A DNA stretch of 44,552 nucleotides from Omnitrophica WOR_2 bacterium RIFCSPHIGHO2_02_FULL_45_21 (GTDB taxonomy: Bacteria; Omnitrophota; Gorgyraeia; Gygaellales; UBA12090), in contig MHGN01000071.1 in NCBI GenBank assembly GCA_001805575.1, positions 1-44,552 on the forward strand, written 5' to 3'. The translations under genes were made by a program, and so were the position numbers. The notes under the pieces are model-generated. The model did no database searches, had not been told where the DNA came from, and saw only the letters and a program-made list of their open reading frames with translations. Below, piece after piece: positions 1 through 8,114 of the stretch; within the stretch, counting starts at the first letter, position 1, and every line of letters starts with the position of its first letter.

Positions 1-239
1 AATCGGATTAAGCCAGATTACAATCCTACCCCAGGAGCCAAAATTAGCAGCGCACTAATTTCCCCGGAAAAAAATCAATCCCCATTTTAAAGAAGACAGC
101 CGCAAGGCGCTTGGCTGGTTTTAGTCAGTTGCACTGGCATAAGGGTTAATCTTTTTTCCGCTCCCGCCACTACTTATTGTCTATTCCTTAAAAAATAATA
201 CAACCCATTGTATTGACGCAATTTGGACAAACATTTTGC
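1..239. other. Non-coding leader upstream of the dcw promoter
   Basis: I recognise no gene in these 239 bases. No ORF in the supplied track covers them, and I see no tRNA cloverleaf or CRISPR repeat. A short inverted match (AGCC ... GGCT near 108-126) followed by a T-containing stretch, and a later T run near 150, could be remnants of a terminator of an upstream gene, but the stem is too weak to call. The region ends at the promoter described separately. Confidence 0.4.
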
Positions 240-267
240 TTGACAATAAGTCAATGCAATGTATACT
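240..267 (+). promoter_or_regulatory. Sigma70-type promoter of the dcw cluster
   Basis: A perfect -35 hexamer TTGACA (240-245) and a near-consensus -10 TATACT (262-267) are separated by 16 bp. The predicted transcription start is near 274, about 88 bases before the mraZ start codon. It is followed at once by three phased AGTGG boxes, the arrangement expected for an autoregulated mraZ promoter. A second TTGAC-like sequence near 212 could be an alternative -35. Confidence 0.75.
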
Positions 268-276
268 TTATTCCAT

Positions 277-306
277 AAAGTGGTTCATAGTGGAGTAGAG
301 TGGTAA
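277..306 (+). promoter_or_regulatory. Predicted MraZ operator: three AGTGG boxes at 10-bp spacing
   Basis: AGTGG occurs at 279-283, 289-293 and 299-303, exactly one helical turn apart, just downstream of the predicted transcription start. MraZ proteins are known to bind tandem short G-rich boxes with 10-bp period in their own promoters (TGGGN5-type in Escherichia coli, AAAGTG-type in Mycoplasma). The first box here reads AAAGTGG. Position and phasing support autorepression or autoactivation of the whole cluster. Assignment is by analogy. Confidence 0.7.
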
Positions 307-316
307 ATTCACGCAA

Positions 317-351
317 GTAACTTACAGAGCGCGCAGTGCTCTGTAAGTTAC
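317..351 (+). repeat. Strong hairpin in the mraZ leader
   Basis: GTAACTTACAGAGC (317-330) and GCTCTGTAAGTTAC (338-351) are perfect inverted repeats of 14 bp around the 7-base loop GCGCAGT. The element ends 10 bases before the mraZ ATG, and no Shine-Dalgarno sequence lies between the stem and the ATG. It is too close to the start codon to be an ordinary terminator and lacks a T run. It may control translation or stability of the leader, or it may be one of the palindromic repeats seen elsewhere in the window. Confidence 0.7.
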
Positions 352-361
352 GCGCCCATTT

Positions 362-817
362 ATGTTTTACGGAGAGTATCAGCATAGTATAGACCGCAAG
401 GGAAGGATTATCTTGCCGGCGAAATTCAGGGAAGCCGCCAAGAATAATTATATAGAAAAATTCTTTGTGACCAGAGGATTAGATAAGTGCCTCTTTATGT
501 TTAGCGAAGAAGAGTGGAAAAACTATGAGGCCAAACTAAAAGCCGTGTCTTTTACCAAGCAGCAGGCGCGCACCTTTAATCGCCTATATTTTTCCGGCGC
601 TACCGAGGTGGTGCCTGATCGCCAGGGCAGAATTATCATTCCGCAGTATTTGAAGGATTTTGCCGATATAAAAAAAGAAGTGACCATTGTGGGAGTTTCA
701 AACCGGATTGAACTCTGGTCCAGGACGGCCTGGCAGGATTTTTATACTCACTCAAGCGCTACTTTTGAGGAGATTGCCCAGAATCTCTTGGAGGAAGGCG
801 CATCACCTAATGGGTAA
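362..817 (+). CDS. mraZ: Transcriptional regulator MraZ
   Basis: A 151-residue protein, close to the usual MraZ length. It has two SpoVT/AbrB-like half domains, each with the family signature: DRKGRIILP at residues 11-19 and DRQGRIIIP at 86-94. MraZ forms a ring-shaped DNA-binding oligomer that controls the division and cell wall operon from its own promoter, which fits the three phased AGTGG boxes upstream. It is the first gene of the cluster and is followed 33 bases later by rsmH, the canonical order. The ATG at 362 has no visible Shine-Dalgarno sequence and sits just behind a hairpin. The family call is very safe. Confidence 0.97.
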   Translation: MFYGEYQHSIDRKGRIILPAKFREAAKNNYIEKFFVTRGLDKCLFMFSEEEWKNYEAKLKAVSFTKQQARTFNRLYFSGATEVVPDRQGRIIIPQYLKDFADIKKEVTIVGVSNRIELWSRTAWQDFYTHSSATFEEIAQNLLEEGASPNG

Positions 818-850
818 GCGCAAGAAAGAGGTTTCTCACGGGGGTATACG
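812..850 (+). repeat. Short repeat, copy 1, between mraZ and rsmH
   Basis: The stretch starting GGGTAAGC and running through GAGGTTTCT and ACGGGG to GTATA recurs near 29837-29875 with only a few changes. Its core AGAAA-GAGG-TTTCT can fold into a small hairpin. Here it overlaps the mraZ stop codon and ends at the rsmH GTG start. In the second copy it lies in the leader of the coiled-coil gene. Its function is unknown; it could be a small repeat or a shared leader motif. Confidence 0.45.
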
Positions 851-1744
851 GTGGTTAATATTGAACATATACCGGTGATGTGCCGGGAGGCAGTGAAATA
901 CCTGAACTTAAGGCCCGGCCTTACCATTGTTGACGCTACCATCGGAACAGCCGGACATGCGATGAAGATGCTGGAGAAAATCACTCCGGGCGGAAGGCTT
1001 ATCGGGATTGACCGCGATGCGGACTCTCTGTTGATTGCCGGAGCCCGCCTGAAGGAATTTAATCAGAAGGTGGATTTAGTGCACGCTGACTTTCGCAGTA
1101 TTGATAAGATTTTGCTAGGGCTTAATCTAAAGAAGATAGACGGTATACTTTTTGATCTGGGGGCCTCAAGCTATCAGCTTGATTCCCAGGAGCGCGGCTT
1201 TAGTTTCCGCTATGACGCTCCGTTAGATATGCGTATGGATAAAACCAGCTATATCCTGGCTTACGATTTAGTGAACAATCTGACGGAAAAGGAAATTTCC
1301 GATATCCTTTGGTCTTTTGGCCAGGAGCGCTGGCACAATCGTATTGCTAAATATTTAGTAAGAGAAAGGACGCGCCAGCCGATTTCTACCACTAATCAGC
1401 TCAAGGAAATTGTCTTAAGGGCCATGCCCTATAAATTCAGCCATCAGCGGATACATCCGGCAACCCGAACCTTTCAGGCGCTGCGTATTGCGGTGAACCG
1501 CGAGCTGGAGGCTTTAAGCGAAGCCCTGGAGCATATCCCTGAATTTTTAAAAAAAGGAGCTGCGGTTTGCGTCCTTTCCTTCCATTCTTTAGAAGATAGG
1601 ATTGTAAAACACAATTTTAGAGAAAATGCGCAGAGGGGAATCTACCGGCTTATTACTAAAAAGCCGCTAGTGCCGGCAGATGAAGAAATTAAAGAAAACC
1701 CCCGCTCAAGAAGCGCCAAGATGAGGGCAGCAGTGAGAATTTGA
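851..1744 (+). CDS. rsmH: 16S rRNA (cytosine(1402)-N4)-methyltransferase RsmH
   Basis: A 297-residue S-adenosylmethionine-dependent methyltransferase of the MraW/RsmH family, which N4-methylates C1402 of 16S rRNA in the decoding centre. The N-terminus HIPVMCREAV is typical. The SAM-binding loop DATIGTAGHA (about residues 28-37) differs slightly from the common DATxGxGGH form. Later family blocks are GILFDLGASSYQLD, ERGFSFRYDAPLDMRMD, HPATRTFQALRIAVN and VLSFHSLEDRIVK. It is the standard second gene of dcw clusters. A GTG start at 851 is used; the preceding ACGGGGG stretch is only a weak ribosome binding site and is part of a repeat found again at 29837. Confidence 0.96.
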   Translation: MVNIEHIPVMCREAVKYLNLRPGLTIVDATIGTAGHAMKMLEKITPGGRLIGIDRDADSLLIAGARLKEFNQKVDLVHADFRSIDKILLGLNLKKIDGILFDLGASSYQLDSQERGFSFRYDAPLDMRMDKTSYILAYDLVNNLTEKEISDILWSFGQERWHNRIAKYLVRERTRQPISTTNQLKEIVLRAMPYKFSHQRIHPATRTFQALRIAVNRELEALSEALEHIPEFLKKGAAVCVLSFHSLEDRIVKHNFRENAQRGIYRLITKKPLVPADEEIKENPRSRSAKMRAAVRI

Positions 1745-1760
1745 GACTGCCGCAAAACCT

Positions 1761-2207
1761 ATGAAGTTAAAATATTTTATTATCTGTTTAATGGCGCTAA
1801 CTATCTTGAGCTTGGTATATGCCTGGCAGCAGACCGAAATTATCAAGCTTGCCTATCTGGAAAATAATAAGGATAAGGTTTGCAAAGAATTACTTGATAG
1901 GAATCAGTATTTACGCTATAATCTACTCAGTCAGCAGTCCGCATTGAACCTGGGAAATAAATTCTTAGACGGCGCTGATAACTTTGAGATACCTCAACAG
2001 TCACAGATGCTCTCTTTGCCGCTGCCGATTGATCGTCCGCAGGGCTATCTTCAGGATGGATTTCGCCCTACGCAAAAGGCAGGAATCAAACTTAAGCGGC
2101 AAGAAACTTTCCTGGTGAGTATTGCGAAGCTGCAGAATGCCTTACCGCTTTTGATAGTCAGGTCATTCATTAACAAGCAGGCTCAGGCCCAAGATATTAA
2201 CCGCTAA
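1761..2207 (+). CDS. ftsL: FtsL-like division protein
   Basis: A 148-residue single-pass membrane protein at the canonical ftsL position between rsmH and ftsI. Residues about 5-22 form a transmembrane segment, followed by a polar, probably coiled-coil stretch (residues 25-65) as in FtsL, which pairs with FtsB and FtsQ to activate the FtsWI septal synthase. The C-terminal 60 residues (proline and glutamine rich) are longer than in most FtsL proteins and have no recognised motif. FtsL sequences diverge strongly, so the call rests on position, size and topology rather than on a signature. Confidence 0.75.
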   Translation: MKLKYFIICLMALTILSLVYAWQQTEIIKLAYLENNKDKVCKELLDRNQYLRYNLLSQQSALNLGNKFLDGADNFEIPQQSQMLSLPLPIDRPQGYLQDGFRPTQKAGIKLKRQETFLVSIAKLQNALPLLIVRSFINKQAQAQDINR

Positions 2208-2287
2208 ACCCTTTGACGCCATCTTAAATTTTTCCGAGTTCGCTTCCTTCTGCATTCAATTGAGCGGGATAGATAGATAAAATTTCT

Positions 2288-3997
2288 GTGCATATCGGTA
2301 TCAGCCATCGTCGCTTCCGAGCGGTCATTTTCATTTTTTTATTCTTCTTTGTCCTATGCATCTTGCGCCTCCTTTATATTCAGCTCTTTAAGTCCAGTTA
2401 TCTTTCACATATAGCCAGCCAGCAGCATAATCTCTATATTGAATTAGAGCCCTTACGGGGCGCCATTTACGACCGCAATCTAAAACCCCTGGCAGTAAAT
2501 CTTCCCTCTGATTCACTCTATGCCTCAAGCCGCCAGTTCAAAAATAAAGAAAAAGTAATCCTGCAGTTAGTTGATGCCCTGGGCTTAGACTATAGTTATC
2601 TAAAAGGCAGGATCTATCGTAATAAGGCATTTGTCTGGCTTGTCCGTAAACTGTCCTGGGAACAGGCCGAGAAGATAAGGCAGCTGAAAATTGAGGGGCT
2701 GGGATTTATTCGCGAGAGTAAGCGCAGCTATCCGAATAAGAATCTTGCCGCGCAGACAATAGGTTTTGCGGGTTTGGATAACGTAGGTTTAGAAGGATTA
2801 GAGTTGTATTATAACGAGTATCTGAAAGGAACCAGCGGCTGGACAGTTATGCTGCGGGATGCTAAGCAGAATAAATTACTTAGCCAGAATCTGCTCTTAC
2901 CCAAAGACGGCTCCGAGTTAATCTTAACCATTGATGAATTTATTCAGTTTGTTGCGGAAAGGGAATTAGAGAGGGTTTATAAGATATTTAAAGCTAAGGG
3001 TGCATCGGTTATTATTCTTAATCCTAAGACAGGAGAGATCCTGGCAATGGCGAATCGGCCGACATACGATCCGAATCATCCGCAAGTATCAAACGTGGAT
3101 TTCCGGCGCAATCGGGCGCTCTGTGATATGTTTGAGCCGGGTTCTGTTTTTAAGATTGTGGCCGCTTCGGCGGCATTGGAGGAGGGAAGGTTTAACGAAT
3201 CAGACCGCTTTTTCTGTGAAAACGGTTCTTACCGGGTGGCTAATCATATTCTCCACGACCACCATGCGCACGGCTGGCTTACCTTTGCTCAGGTTTTTAG
3301 CGAGTCAAGTAATATCGGCACCACCAAAATTGCCCAGGGATTAGGCCCTGATATTATCTATCGCTATGCCGCCTCTTTTGGTTTCGGCAGACAATCAGGA
3401 TTAGACATGCCGGGAGAAATTTCCGGCGTATTAAAAGAGCCAAAGGACTGGTCAAAGACCACTATCGGCGCGGTGCCCATAGGGCATGAGGTTGGGGTTA
3501 CGGCTTTACAGCTTGCCTGCGCAATCTCAAGCATTGCAAATGACGGCATATTGATGAGGCCGAGCATTGTGAAAGCAATCCAGGATACGCAGGGTGAGAT
3601 AATTAAGGAATATAAACCCGAAGAAGTGAGGCGGGTAATTTCTTCAAAAACAGCCAAACGCATCAAAGATATATTGGTTTTAGCCACTGAAGAAGGAACC
3701 GGAAAGCTGGCTAGGGTTTCTGATTTTAAGGTTGCCGGAAAAACCGGCACCGCTCAGAAGATAGAGCCGGACGGCAGCTATTCGCATAGCAGGTATATTG
3801 CTTCTTTCATCGGTTTTGCTCCGGCTGAGCAGCCTCTGGTGGCAGTTGTGGTTACTGTTGATGAGCCTCGTCCTTATTATTTTGGCGGAGTGGTTGCGGC
3901 TCCGGTATTTAAACGGATTGTCCAGGATGTAGTGAAATACTTAAAACTCCAGAGGAATAACGATGCGATTAGCGAGATTGCTAAGAAGACTCGATAG
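2288..3997 (+). CDS. ftsI: Septal peptidoglycan transpeptidase FtsI (PBP3, class B)
   Basis: A 569-residue class B penicillin-binding protein that cross-links septal peptidoglycan together with FtsW. It has a short cytoplasmic N-terminus, one transmembrane helix (about residues 12-34), a pedestal/dimerisation domain with RGAIYDRN near residue 55, and the transpeptidase domain. All three catalytic motifs are visible: SVFK (Ser286 to Lys289), SSN (341-342 region) and KTG (485-487). There is no PASTA domain. A GTG start is used without a clear Shine-Dalgarno sequence. The last 35 bases overlap the murE start in another frame, and a duplicated hairpin unit begins two bases after its stop codon. 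Confidence 0.95.
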   Translation: MHIGISHRRFRAVIFIFLFFFVLCILRLLYIQLFKSSYLSHIASQQHNLYIELEPLRGAIYDRNLKPLAVNLPSDSLYASSRQFKNKEKVILQLVDALGLDYSYLKGRIYRNKAFVWLVRKLSWEQAEKIRQLKIEGLGFIRESKRSYPNKNLAAQTIGFAGLDNVGLEGLELYYNEYLKGTSGWTVMLRDAKQNKLLSQNLLLPKDGSELILTIDEFIQFVAERELERVYKIFKAKGASVIILNPKTGEILAMANRPTYDPNHPQVSNVDFRRNRALCDMFEPGSVFKIVAASAALEEGRFNESDRFFCENGSYRVANHILHDHHAHGWLTFAQVFSESSNIGTTKIAQGLGPDIIYRYAASFGFGRQSGLDMPGEISGVLKEPKDWSKTTIGAVPIGHEVGVTALQLACAISSIANDGILMRPSIVKAIQDTQGEIIKEYKPEEVRRVISSKTAKRIKDILVLATEEGTGKLARVSDFKVAGKTGTAQKIEPDGSYSHSRYIASFIGFAPAEQPLVAVVVTVDEPRPYYFGGVVAAPVFKRIVQDVVKYLKLQRNNDAISEIAKKTR

Positions 3998-5519
3998 GCC
4001 AGAGGGCAGTGGTGCGGCTTCCAATAGCCGCAGCCACCAGCCAGAGGGCAGTGGTGCGGCTTCCAATAGCCGCAGCCATAGCCAGTGCTTTGGCAAACTT
4101 TCAGAAAATGTGGATATCTCAAGCCTTGCCTGTGATTCCCGAAGCGTAACAAAAGACTCTCTTTTCATCGCTATCGATGGCACAAAAGTAAAAGGCAGTG
4201 ATTTCATCGCTGAGGCGATAAGAAATGGCGCTTCGTGCGTGGTTGCTGCTCATCGCAGGACTGCGCTGTTTGAGAGGAGAGTCCCTGTTATTTATTTTCC
4301 CGATACCCGCTATGCCTTGGCGGTGATGGCAGATGAATTTTTTGGCCATCCCTCAAGGAAGCTCAAAGTGATTGGCGTTACCGGCACAAACGGAAAAACC
4401 AGCATAACCTATCTTATCAGGAGCATACTCCAGGAGGCCAATTTTTCCTGCGGTATAATCGGAACCATAAACTATTCTTTTAAAGAGAAAATCATTCCCG
4501 CCCAGAATACCACGCCCGGCCCCTTAGAGCTGCAAATGTTCTTAAAGCAAATGGTTAGAGCCGGATGCGCTTACTGCATAATGGAGGTTTCTTCGCACAG
4601 CTTAGATCAGCAAAGGACTGCGGGTATAGATTTCAAAGCCGCTCTATTTACTAATCTGACTCATGACCATCTGGATTACCATCTCAATTTAGAAAACTAT
4701 TTTTCTGCCAAAGCCAAGCTTTTCCGGGGGCTTAATAAAGACGCCTTTAGCATAATCAATGCTGATAGCCCTTATGCCGGGAGGCTTGCGACTATAGGCC
4801 TGGGGAAATTAATTACATATGGGATAGATTCAGAGTGCGATATCAGAGCGGAAAATTTAGCCTTAGATCTGGCAGGAAGCGAATTTATCCTGCATACGAA
4901 AAAGCGCAAGCCCTCCTCGGGGGGTAAGACGAAAATCAAAACCCGCCTTATCGGCAGGCACAATATCTCTAATCTATTAGCTGCTATTGCCTTTGCTTTG
5001 AGTCAAAAAATAGAATTAGCGCAGATTGTCCGCGCCGTAGAAAATTTTAACGGCGTCAAGGGAAGGTTGGAAAGGGTCAGAGCGCAAGAAAGAAATATTT
5101 TCATTGATTATGCCCATACCCCTGACGCGCTGGCGAATGTCCTGGGAACCCTCAAGGCACTCTCAAAGGGTAAGCTGACGGTTGTCTTTGGAGCTGGAGG
5201 AGAGCGCGATGCTCTTAAGAGGCCGCTAATGGGAAAGCTCGCCGAGAAATATGCGGACAAGATTATTATCACTTCTGACAATCCACGCAGTGAAGAGCCG
5301 CAAAAAATTGCCGATGATATTACCTTGAAGATGCGCGGGGATAATTACAAGGTCATTTTAGACCGCAAAGAGGCAATTGCCTGCGCCTTATCCGCATCTT
5401 ATGCCGGCGACACAGTGCTTATTGCCGGAAAAGGCCATGAGAATTACCAGATCCTCAAGGACAGGAAGATTGAATTTGACGATATGGCAGTGGTAAAACA
5501 ACTCTTGCAACAGACATAG
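3963..5519 (+). CDS. murE: UDP-MurNAc-L-Ala-D-Glu:meso-DAP ligase MurE
   Basis: A 518-residue Mur ligase adding the third stem-peptide residue. The ATP loop GTNGKTS lies at 141-147 and the DNPR motif at 439-442, which in characterised enzymes marks meso-diaminopimelate rather than lysine as substrate. The ATG at 3963 has a good site (AGAGGA, 7 bases away) and gives the expected first helix MRLARLLRRL, so this start inside ftsI is favoured. Residues about 13-40 are abnormal: a 14-residue unit beginning PEGSGAASNS is present twice, encoded by a tandem 42-bp DNA repeat, between the first helix and the conserved DSRSV block. A second GC-rich insertion (KPSSGGK, about residues 317-323) lies in a variable loop. 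The ligase motifs I can see are intact, so the enzyme is probably functional. Confidence 0.95.
   Translation: MRLARLLRRLDRPEGSGAASNSRSHQPEGSGAASNSRSHSQCFGKLSENVDISSLACDSRSVTKDSLFIAIDGTKVKGSDFIAEAIRNGASCVVAAHRRTALFERRVPVIYFPDTRYALAVMADEFFGHPSRKLKVIGVTGTNGKTSITYLIRSILQEANFSCGIIGTINYSFKEKIIPAQNTTPGPLELQMFLKQMVRAGCAYCIMEVSSHSLDQQRTAGIDFKAALFTNLTHDHLDYHLNLENYFSAKAKLFRGLNKDAFSIINADSPYAGRLATIGLGKLITYGIDSECDIRAENLALDLAGSEFILHTKKRKPSSGGKTKIKTRLIGRHNISNLLAAIAFALSQKIELAQIVRAVENFNGVKGRLERVRAQERNIFIDYAHTPDALANVLGTLKALSKGKLTVVFGAGGERDALKRPLMGKLAEKYADKIIITSDNPRSEEPQKIADDITLKMRGDNYKVILDRKEAIACALSASYAGDTVLIAGKGHENYQILKDRKIEFDDMAVVKQLLQQT
3999..4082 (+). repeat. Tandem 42-bp repeat (two units) in the 5' part of murE
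   Basis: Two head-to-tail copies (3999-4040, 4041-4082) begin CCAGAGGGCAGTGGTGCGGC and are identical over 38 bases before diverging. Each unit contains a perfect 6-bp hairpin, GCGGCT-TCCAAT-AGCCGC. The unit length, 42, is a multiple of both 3 and 7, so the duplication keeps the murE frame. It starts two bases after the ftsI stop codon. It looks like a palindromic element inserted and then duplicated inside the N-terminus of an essential gene. Confidence 0.85.
4911..4925 (+). repeat. GC-rich palindromic insertion in murE
   Basis: CCCTCCTCGGGGGG is a short imperfect palindrome lying in frame in a loop of MurE that varies in the family. The core CTCGGGGG recurs twice in the coiled-coil gene (30588, 30657) and, on the opposite strand, in ftsQ (around 16603). 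The shared core and its placement in variable or linker regions suggest one family of small repeats, although a 9-base core is short and chance cannot be excluded. Confidence 0.4.
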
Positions 5520-5572
5520 GGACGGTTCTCATAGAGCCATCCCTAAGATTTGCCTAGAGAACCATTCCTGAT
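5520..5572 (+). repeat. Palindromic spacer between murE and murF
   Basis: The gap contains GGTTCTC (5524-5530) and GAGAACC (5557-5563) as a perfect 7-bp inverted repeat. An alternative stem pairs GGGACGGTTCT (starting at the murE stop) with AGAGCCATCCC. GGGACGGTTCT-type palindromes are, to my recollection, common REP-like repeats in environmental bacterial genomes. There is no T run after it, so it is not a standard terminator. It may modulate murF expression or be a passive repeat. Confidence 0.5.
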
Positions 5573-6931
5573 ATGTGGAGTATAAGAGAAATATTGAAGG
5601 CAACAGCGGGCCGGCTTCTTGCCGGAAATCCCGATGTTCACATCACCGGAGTTTCTATAGATTCGCGCGCTATTAAAAAGGGCGACATTTTCATCTGCAT
5701 AAAAGGAGAGCGTTTTGACGGCCACGATTTTATTCCCCAGGCAATAAAAAATGGCGCAGCAGCTATTTGTTTTTGCAGGGACAAAGCGGCAGTTTGTCAG
5801 GCGATTAAAATGCCGCGCAATGCAATCGCAGTTAGAGATACCATAGCCGCCTTAAGCGCGCTGGCCCATTACCATCGCAAACGTTTCTCTATACCGGTTA
5901 TCGGCATAAGCGGAACAAACGGCAAGACCACTACCAAAGAGATGCTCGCTTCTCTATTAAGCTTTAGGTATAAGGTTCTCAAAAATGAAGGGACTCAGAA
6001 TAATATCATTGGTTTATCATTGACCCTGCTTCGCCTGGATACAAGCCATGGAATCGTGGTCTTAGAATTAGGAACGAATCATTTTGGTGAGATAGGTGAG
6101 CTTTGCCGGATTTCCGCGCCCACAGTAGGGCTGATTACTAATATTGGCCCGGCGCACCTTGAATTTTTTGGCGATGAAAAGGGAGTGCTGAGAGAGAAAT
6201 GGGAATTGATCAGGGGATTGGCTTTTCCCCGCATTGGAATTTTAAACGTTGACGATATCCGGCTCAAAGAAAAATTATCCCGCGCCGCCGGGGTTAGCTT
6301 TTTTACCTTTGCACTGACGAATAAAGCTGATTTTATGGCGCAGAGAATACTCCAGAAAGACGGAAAGATAAGTTTCTATATCAAAAATTATCCCCTTGAG
6401 CTAAAAACCGTTTCTAAGGTTAATGTCTATAATGCATTAAGCGCCTATGCTGCGGCAAGAATTTTTGGCATTGAGCATAACGTTATCATGAGTAAATTAA
6501 AGCATTTCCGCTTTCCTAAAGCCCGTTTCCAGAAGAAGAGGATAAGCGGCTTTTACGTAATTGATGATGCTTACAACGCAAATCCCGCATCAATGCATAA
6601 TGCCATTGATGCCTTTAGTAATTTGAGAACCCGCGGAAGGAAAATTGCCATCATTGGCGATATGCTGGAATTAGGCCAAAAAGCAGGCCAGCTGCATAGG
6701 CAGGCCGGGGGAGCCTTGGGTGAATCAGCTATTGATATGATTATCGGAGTGGGAAGGTTAGCGCATATTGCCTGCGATGCGGCGCAGGCATGCGGCCTAA
6801 GTCGGAAAGTAATATATAAGTGTGATACAACTGATCAAGCCAGGGCTATTGCTATCTCTCTGCTTAAAAAAGGAGATTTTGTTTTACTGAAAGGTTCGCG
6901 GGCAATGAGGCTGGAGAAGATATTTAATTAA
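5573..6931 (+). CDS. murF: UDP-MurNAc-tripeptide:D-Ala-D-Ala ligase MurF
   Basis: A 452-residue Mur ligase that joins D-alanyl-D-alanine to the UDP-MurNAc-tripeptide, the last cytoplasmic stem-peptide step. The N-terminal domain has the conserved VSIDSRAIKKGDIF segment. The ATP loop GTNGKTTTKEM starts at residue 114, and the MurF signatures NEGTQNNIIG, ELGTNHFGEI, YNANPASM and GDMLELG follow in order. Its length matches the family. It follows murE after a 53-base palindromic spacer and precedes mraY by 9 bases. There is no strong ribosome binding site at the ATG. Confidence 0.97.
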   Translation: MWSIREILKATAGRLLAGNPDVHITGVSIDSRAIKKGDIFICIKGERFDGHDFIPQAIKNGAAAICFCRDKAAVCQAIKMPRNAIAVRDTIAALSALAHYHRKRFSIPVIGISGTNGKTTTKEMLASLLSFRYKVLKNEGTQNNIIGLSLTLLRLDTSHGIVVLELGTNHFGEIGELCRISAPTVGLITNIGPAHLEFFGDEKGVLREKWELIRGLAFPRIGILNVDDIRLKEKLSRAAGVSFFTFALTNKADFMAQRILQKDGKISFYIKNYPLELKTVSKVNVYNALSAYAAARIFGIEHNVIMSKLKHFRFPKARFQKKRISGFYVIDDAYNANPASMHNAIDAFSNLRTRGRKIAIIGDMLELGQKAGQLHRQAGGALGESAIDMIIGVGRLAHIACDAAQACGLSRKVIYKCDTTDQARAIAISLLKKGDFVLLKGSRAMRLEKIFN

Positions 6932-6940
6932 CAGAGCACT

Positions 6941-8035
6941 ATGCTTTATTATTTCCTCTATTCACTAAAAGATATCCATCCGTTTTTTAATATCTTCAAG
7001 TACATTACCTTCAGGGCGGTTCTGGCGGCAGCGAGCGCATTCCTTATCAGTATTATTTTTGGGCCTTTAGTAATCAGGAAACTCGCTCAATTTAAGATTG
7101 GACAACAGCTCAGGCCGCCTGAAGAATGCCTGGACTTATATAAACTACATAGCGCAAAAGCCGGCACTCCCACTATGGGAGGGATTTTGATATTGGCAAG
7201 TATATCGGCCGCTGTCTTGCTATGGGCCGACCTTAAAAATAGCTATATCCTTTTTACTCTCGTGGCAACCTTAGGCCTGGGCTTGATAGGTTTTCTTGAC
7301 GATTACATCAAGCTTTCAAAAAAACGCTCCAGGGGACTGACGATTTCGGGAAAATTCATTCTTCAGGCAGGGATAGGCCTGCTAATAGGCTATTTTGCAT
7401 CACTTGACCGGAATTTGGGCCCAAGGTTGGATGTGCCATTTTTTAAAAACATTATTCTGGATTTGGGCTTTTTTTACATTCCTTTTGTCGCCTTGGTGGT
7501 GGTCAGCTCATCCAATGCGGTAAATCTTACTGATGGTTTAGATGGCCTGGCAATCGGCTGCACAATTATGGTCGCGCTTACCTATGCTATTTTAAGCTAT
7601 GTTTCAGGACACGCTGTATTTAGCAATTATTTGTTTATACCTTTTATTCCCGGAAGCGGCGAACTGACTGTTTTTTGCGCCAGCATCCTGGGCGCTTCTT
7701 TGGGTTTCTTATGGTTTAATTGTTTTCCGGCCAGTGTTTTTATGGGTGATATCGGTTCCTTATCTCTGGGGGGAGCCATCGGAACCATAGCGGTCTTCGT
7801 TAAGAAGGAGTTTTTACTTATCATTGTAGGGGGGATATTTGTCGTAGAGGCCTTATCGGTTATACTTCAGGTAGGGTCATTCCGCTTGAGGAAAGGAAAG
7901 AGAATATTCAAGGTTGCGCCCTTGCATCATCATTTTCAGGTTTTAGGATACCCGGAAAGCAAAATTATAGTGAGGTTCTGGATTGTGGGAATTATTCTGG
8001 CGGTATTAACCTTAGCCACCCTGAAGATACGATAG
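6941..8035 (+). CDS. mraY: Phospho-MurNAc-pentapeptide translocase MraY
   Basis: A 364-residue polytopic membrane enzyme (about ten helices) that transfers phospho-MurNAc-pentapeptide to undecaprenyl phosphate to form lipid I. Visible signatures are GTPTMGG, the DDxxK motif FLDDYIKLSKKRSRGL, NAVNLTDGLDGLA, MGDIGSLSLGG and the histidine-rich APLHHHFQ loop, all associated with Mg2+ and substrate binding. Length matches the family. It sits in the normal murF-mraY-murD order. The ATG follows directly after GAGCACT, with no clear Shine-Dalgarno sequence. Confidence 0.97.
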   Translation: MLYYFLYSLKDIHPFFNIFKYITFRAVLAAASAFLISIIFGPLVIRKLAQFKIGQQLRPPEECLDLYKLHSAKAGTPTMGGILILASISAAVLLWADLKNSYILFTLVATLGLGLIGFLDDYIKLSKKRSRGLTISGKFILQAGIGLLIGYFASLDRNLGPRLDVPFFKNIILDLGFFYIPFVALVVVSSSNAVNLTDGLDGLAIGCTIMVALTYAILSYVSGHAVFSNYLFIPFIPGSGELTVFCASILGASLGFLWFNCFPASVFMGDIGSLSLGGAIGTIAVFVKKEFLLIIVGGIFVVEALSVILQVGSFRLRKGKRIFKVAPLHHHFQVLGYPESKIIVRFWIVGIILAVLTLATLKIR

Positions 8036-8050
8036 CGAAAACTCAAATTT

Positions 8051-8078
8051 CGTTTTACACTTTACGTTTACTTGACTA
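8051..8078 (+). repeat. Degenerate heptamer array between mraY and murD
   Basis: CGTTTTA, CACTTTA, CGTTTAC and TTGACTA follow in tandem with 7-base spacing. The match between units is partial, but the length (four units) and the position in an intergenic gap agree with the clearer arrays before ftsQ and mreD. It is a weak member of the family described in the findings. The remaining 36 bases to the murD ATG hold no recognisable ribosome binding site. Confidence 0.35.
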
Positions 8079-8114
8079 TTGCTTCGTGAGATAAATTTTT
8101 CGTTACAGTGCACT

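Noticed and set aside
1-60. 3' part of a tRNA gene ending in GAGCCA
   Set aside because: No TPsiC arm (GGTTCRANNCC) or acceptor pairing is visible near it.
3877-4207. Minus-strand ORFs over the murE 5' repeat
   Set aside because: They exist only because the 42-bp repeat lacks stops in several frames; murE has the ribosome binding site, the family start and all conserved motifs.
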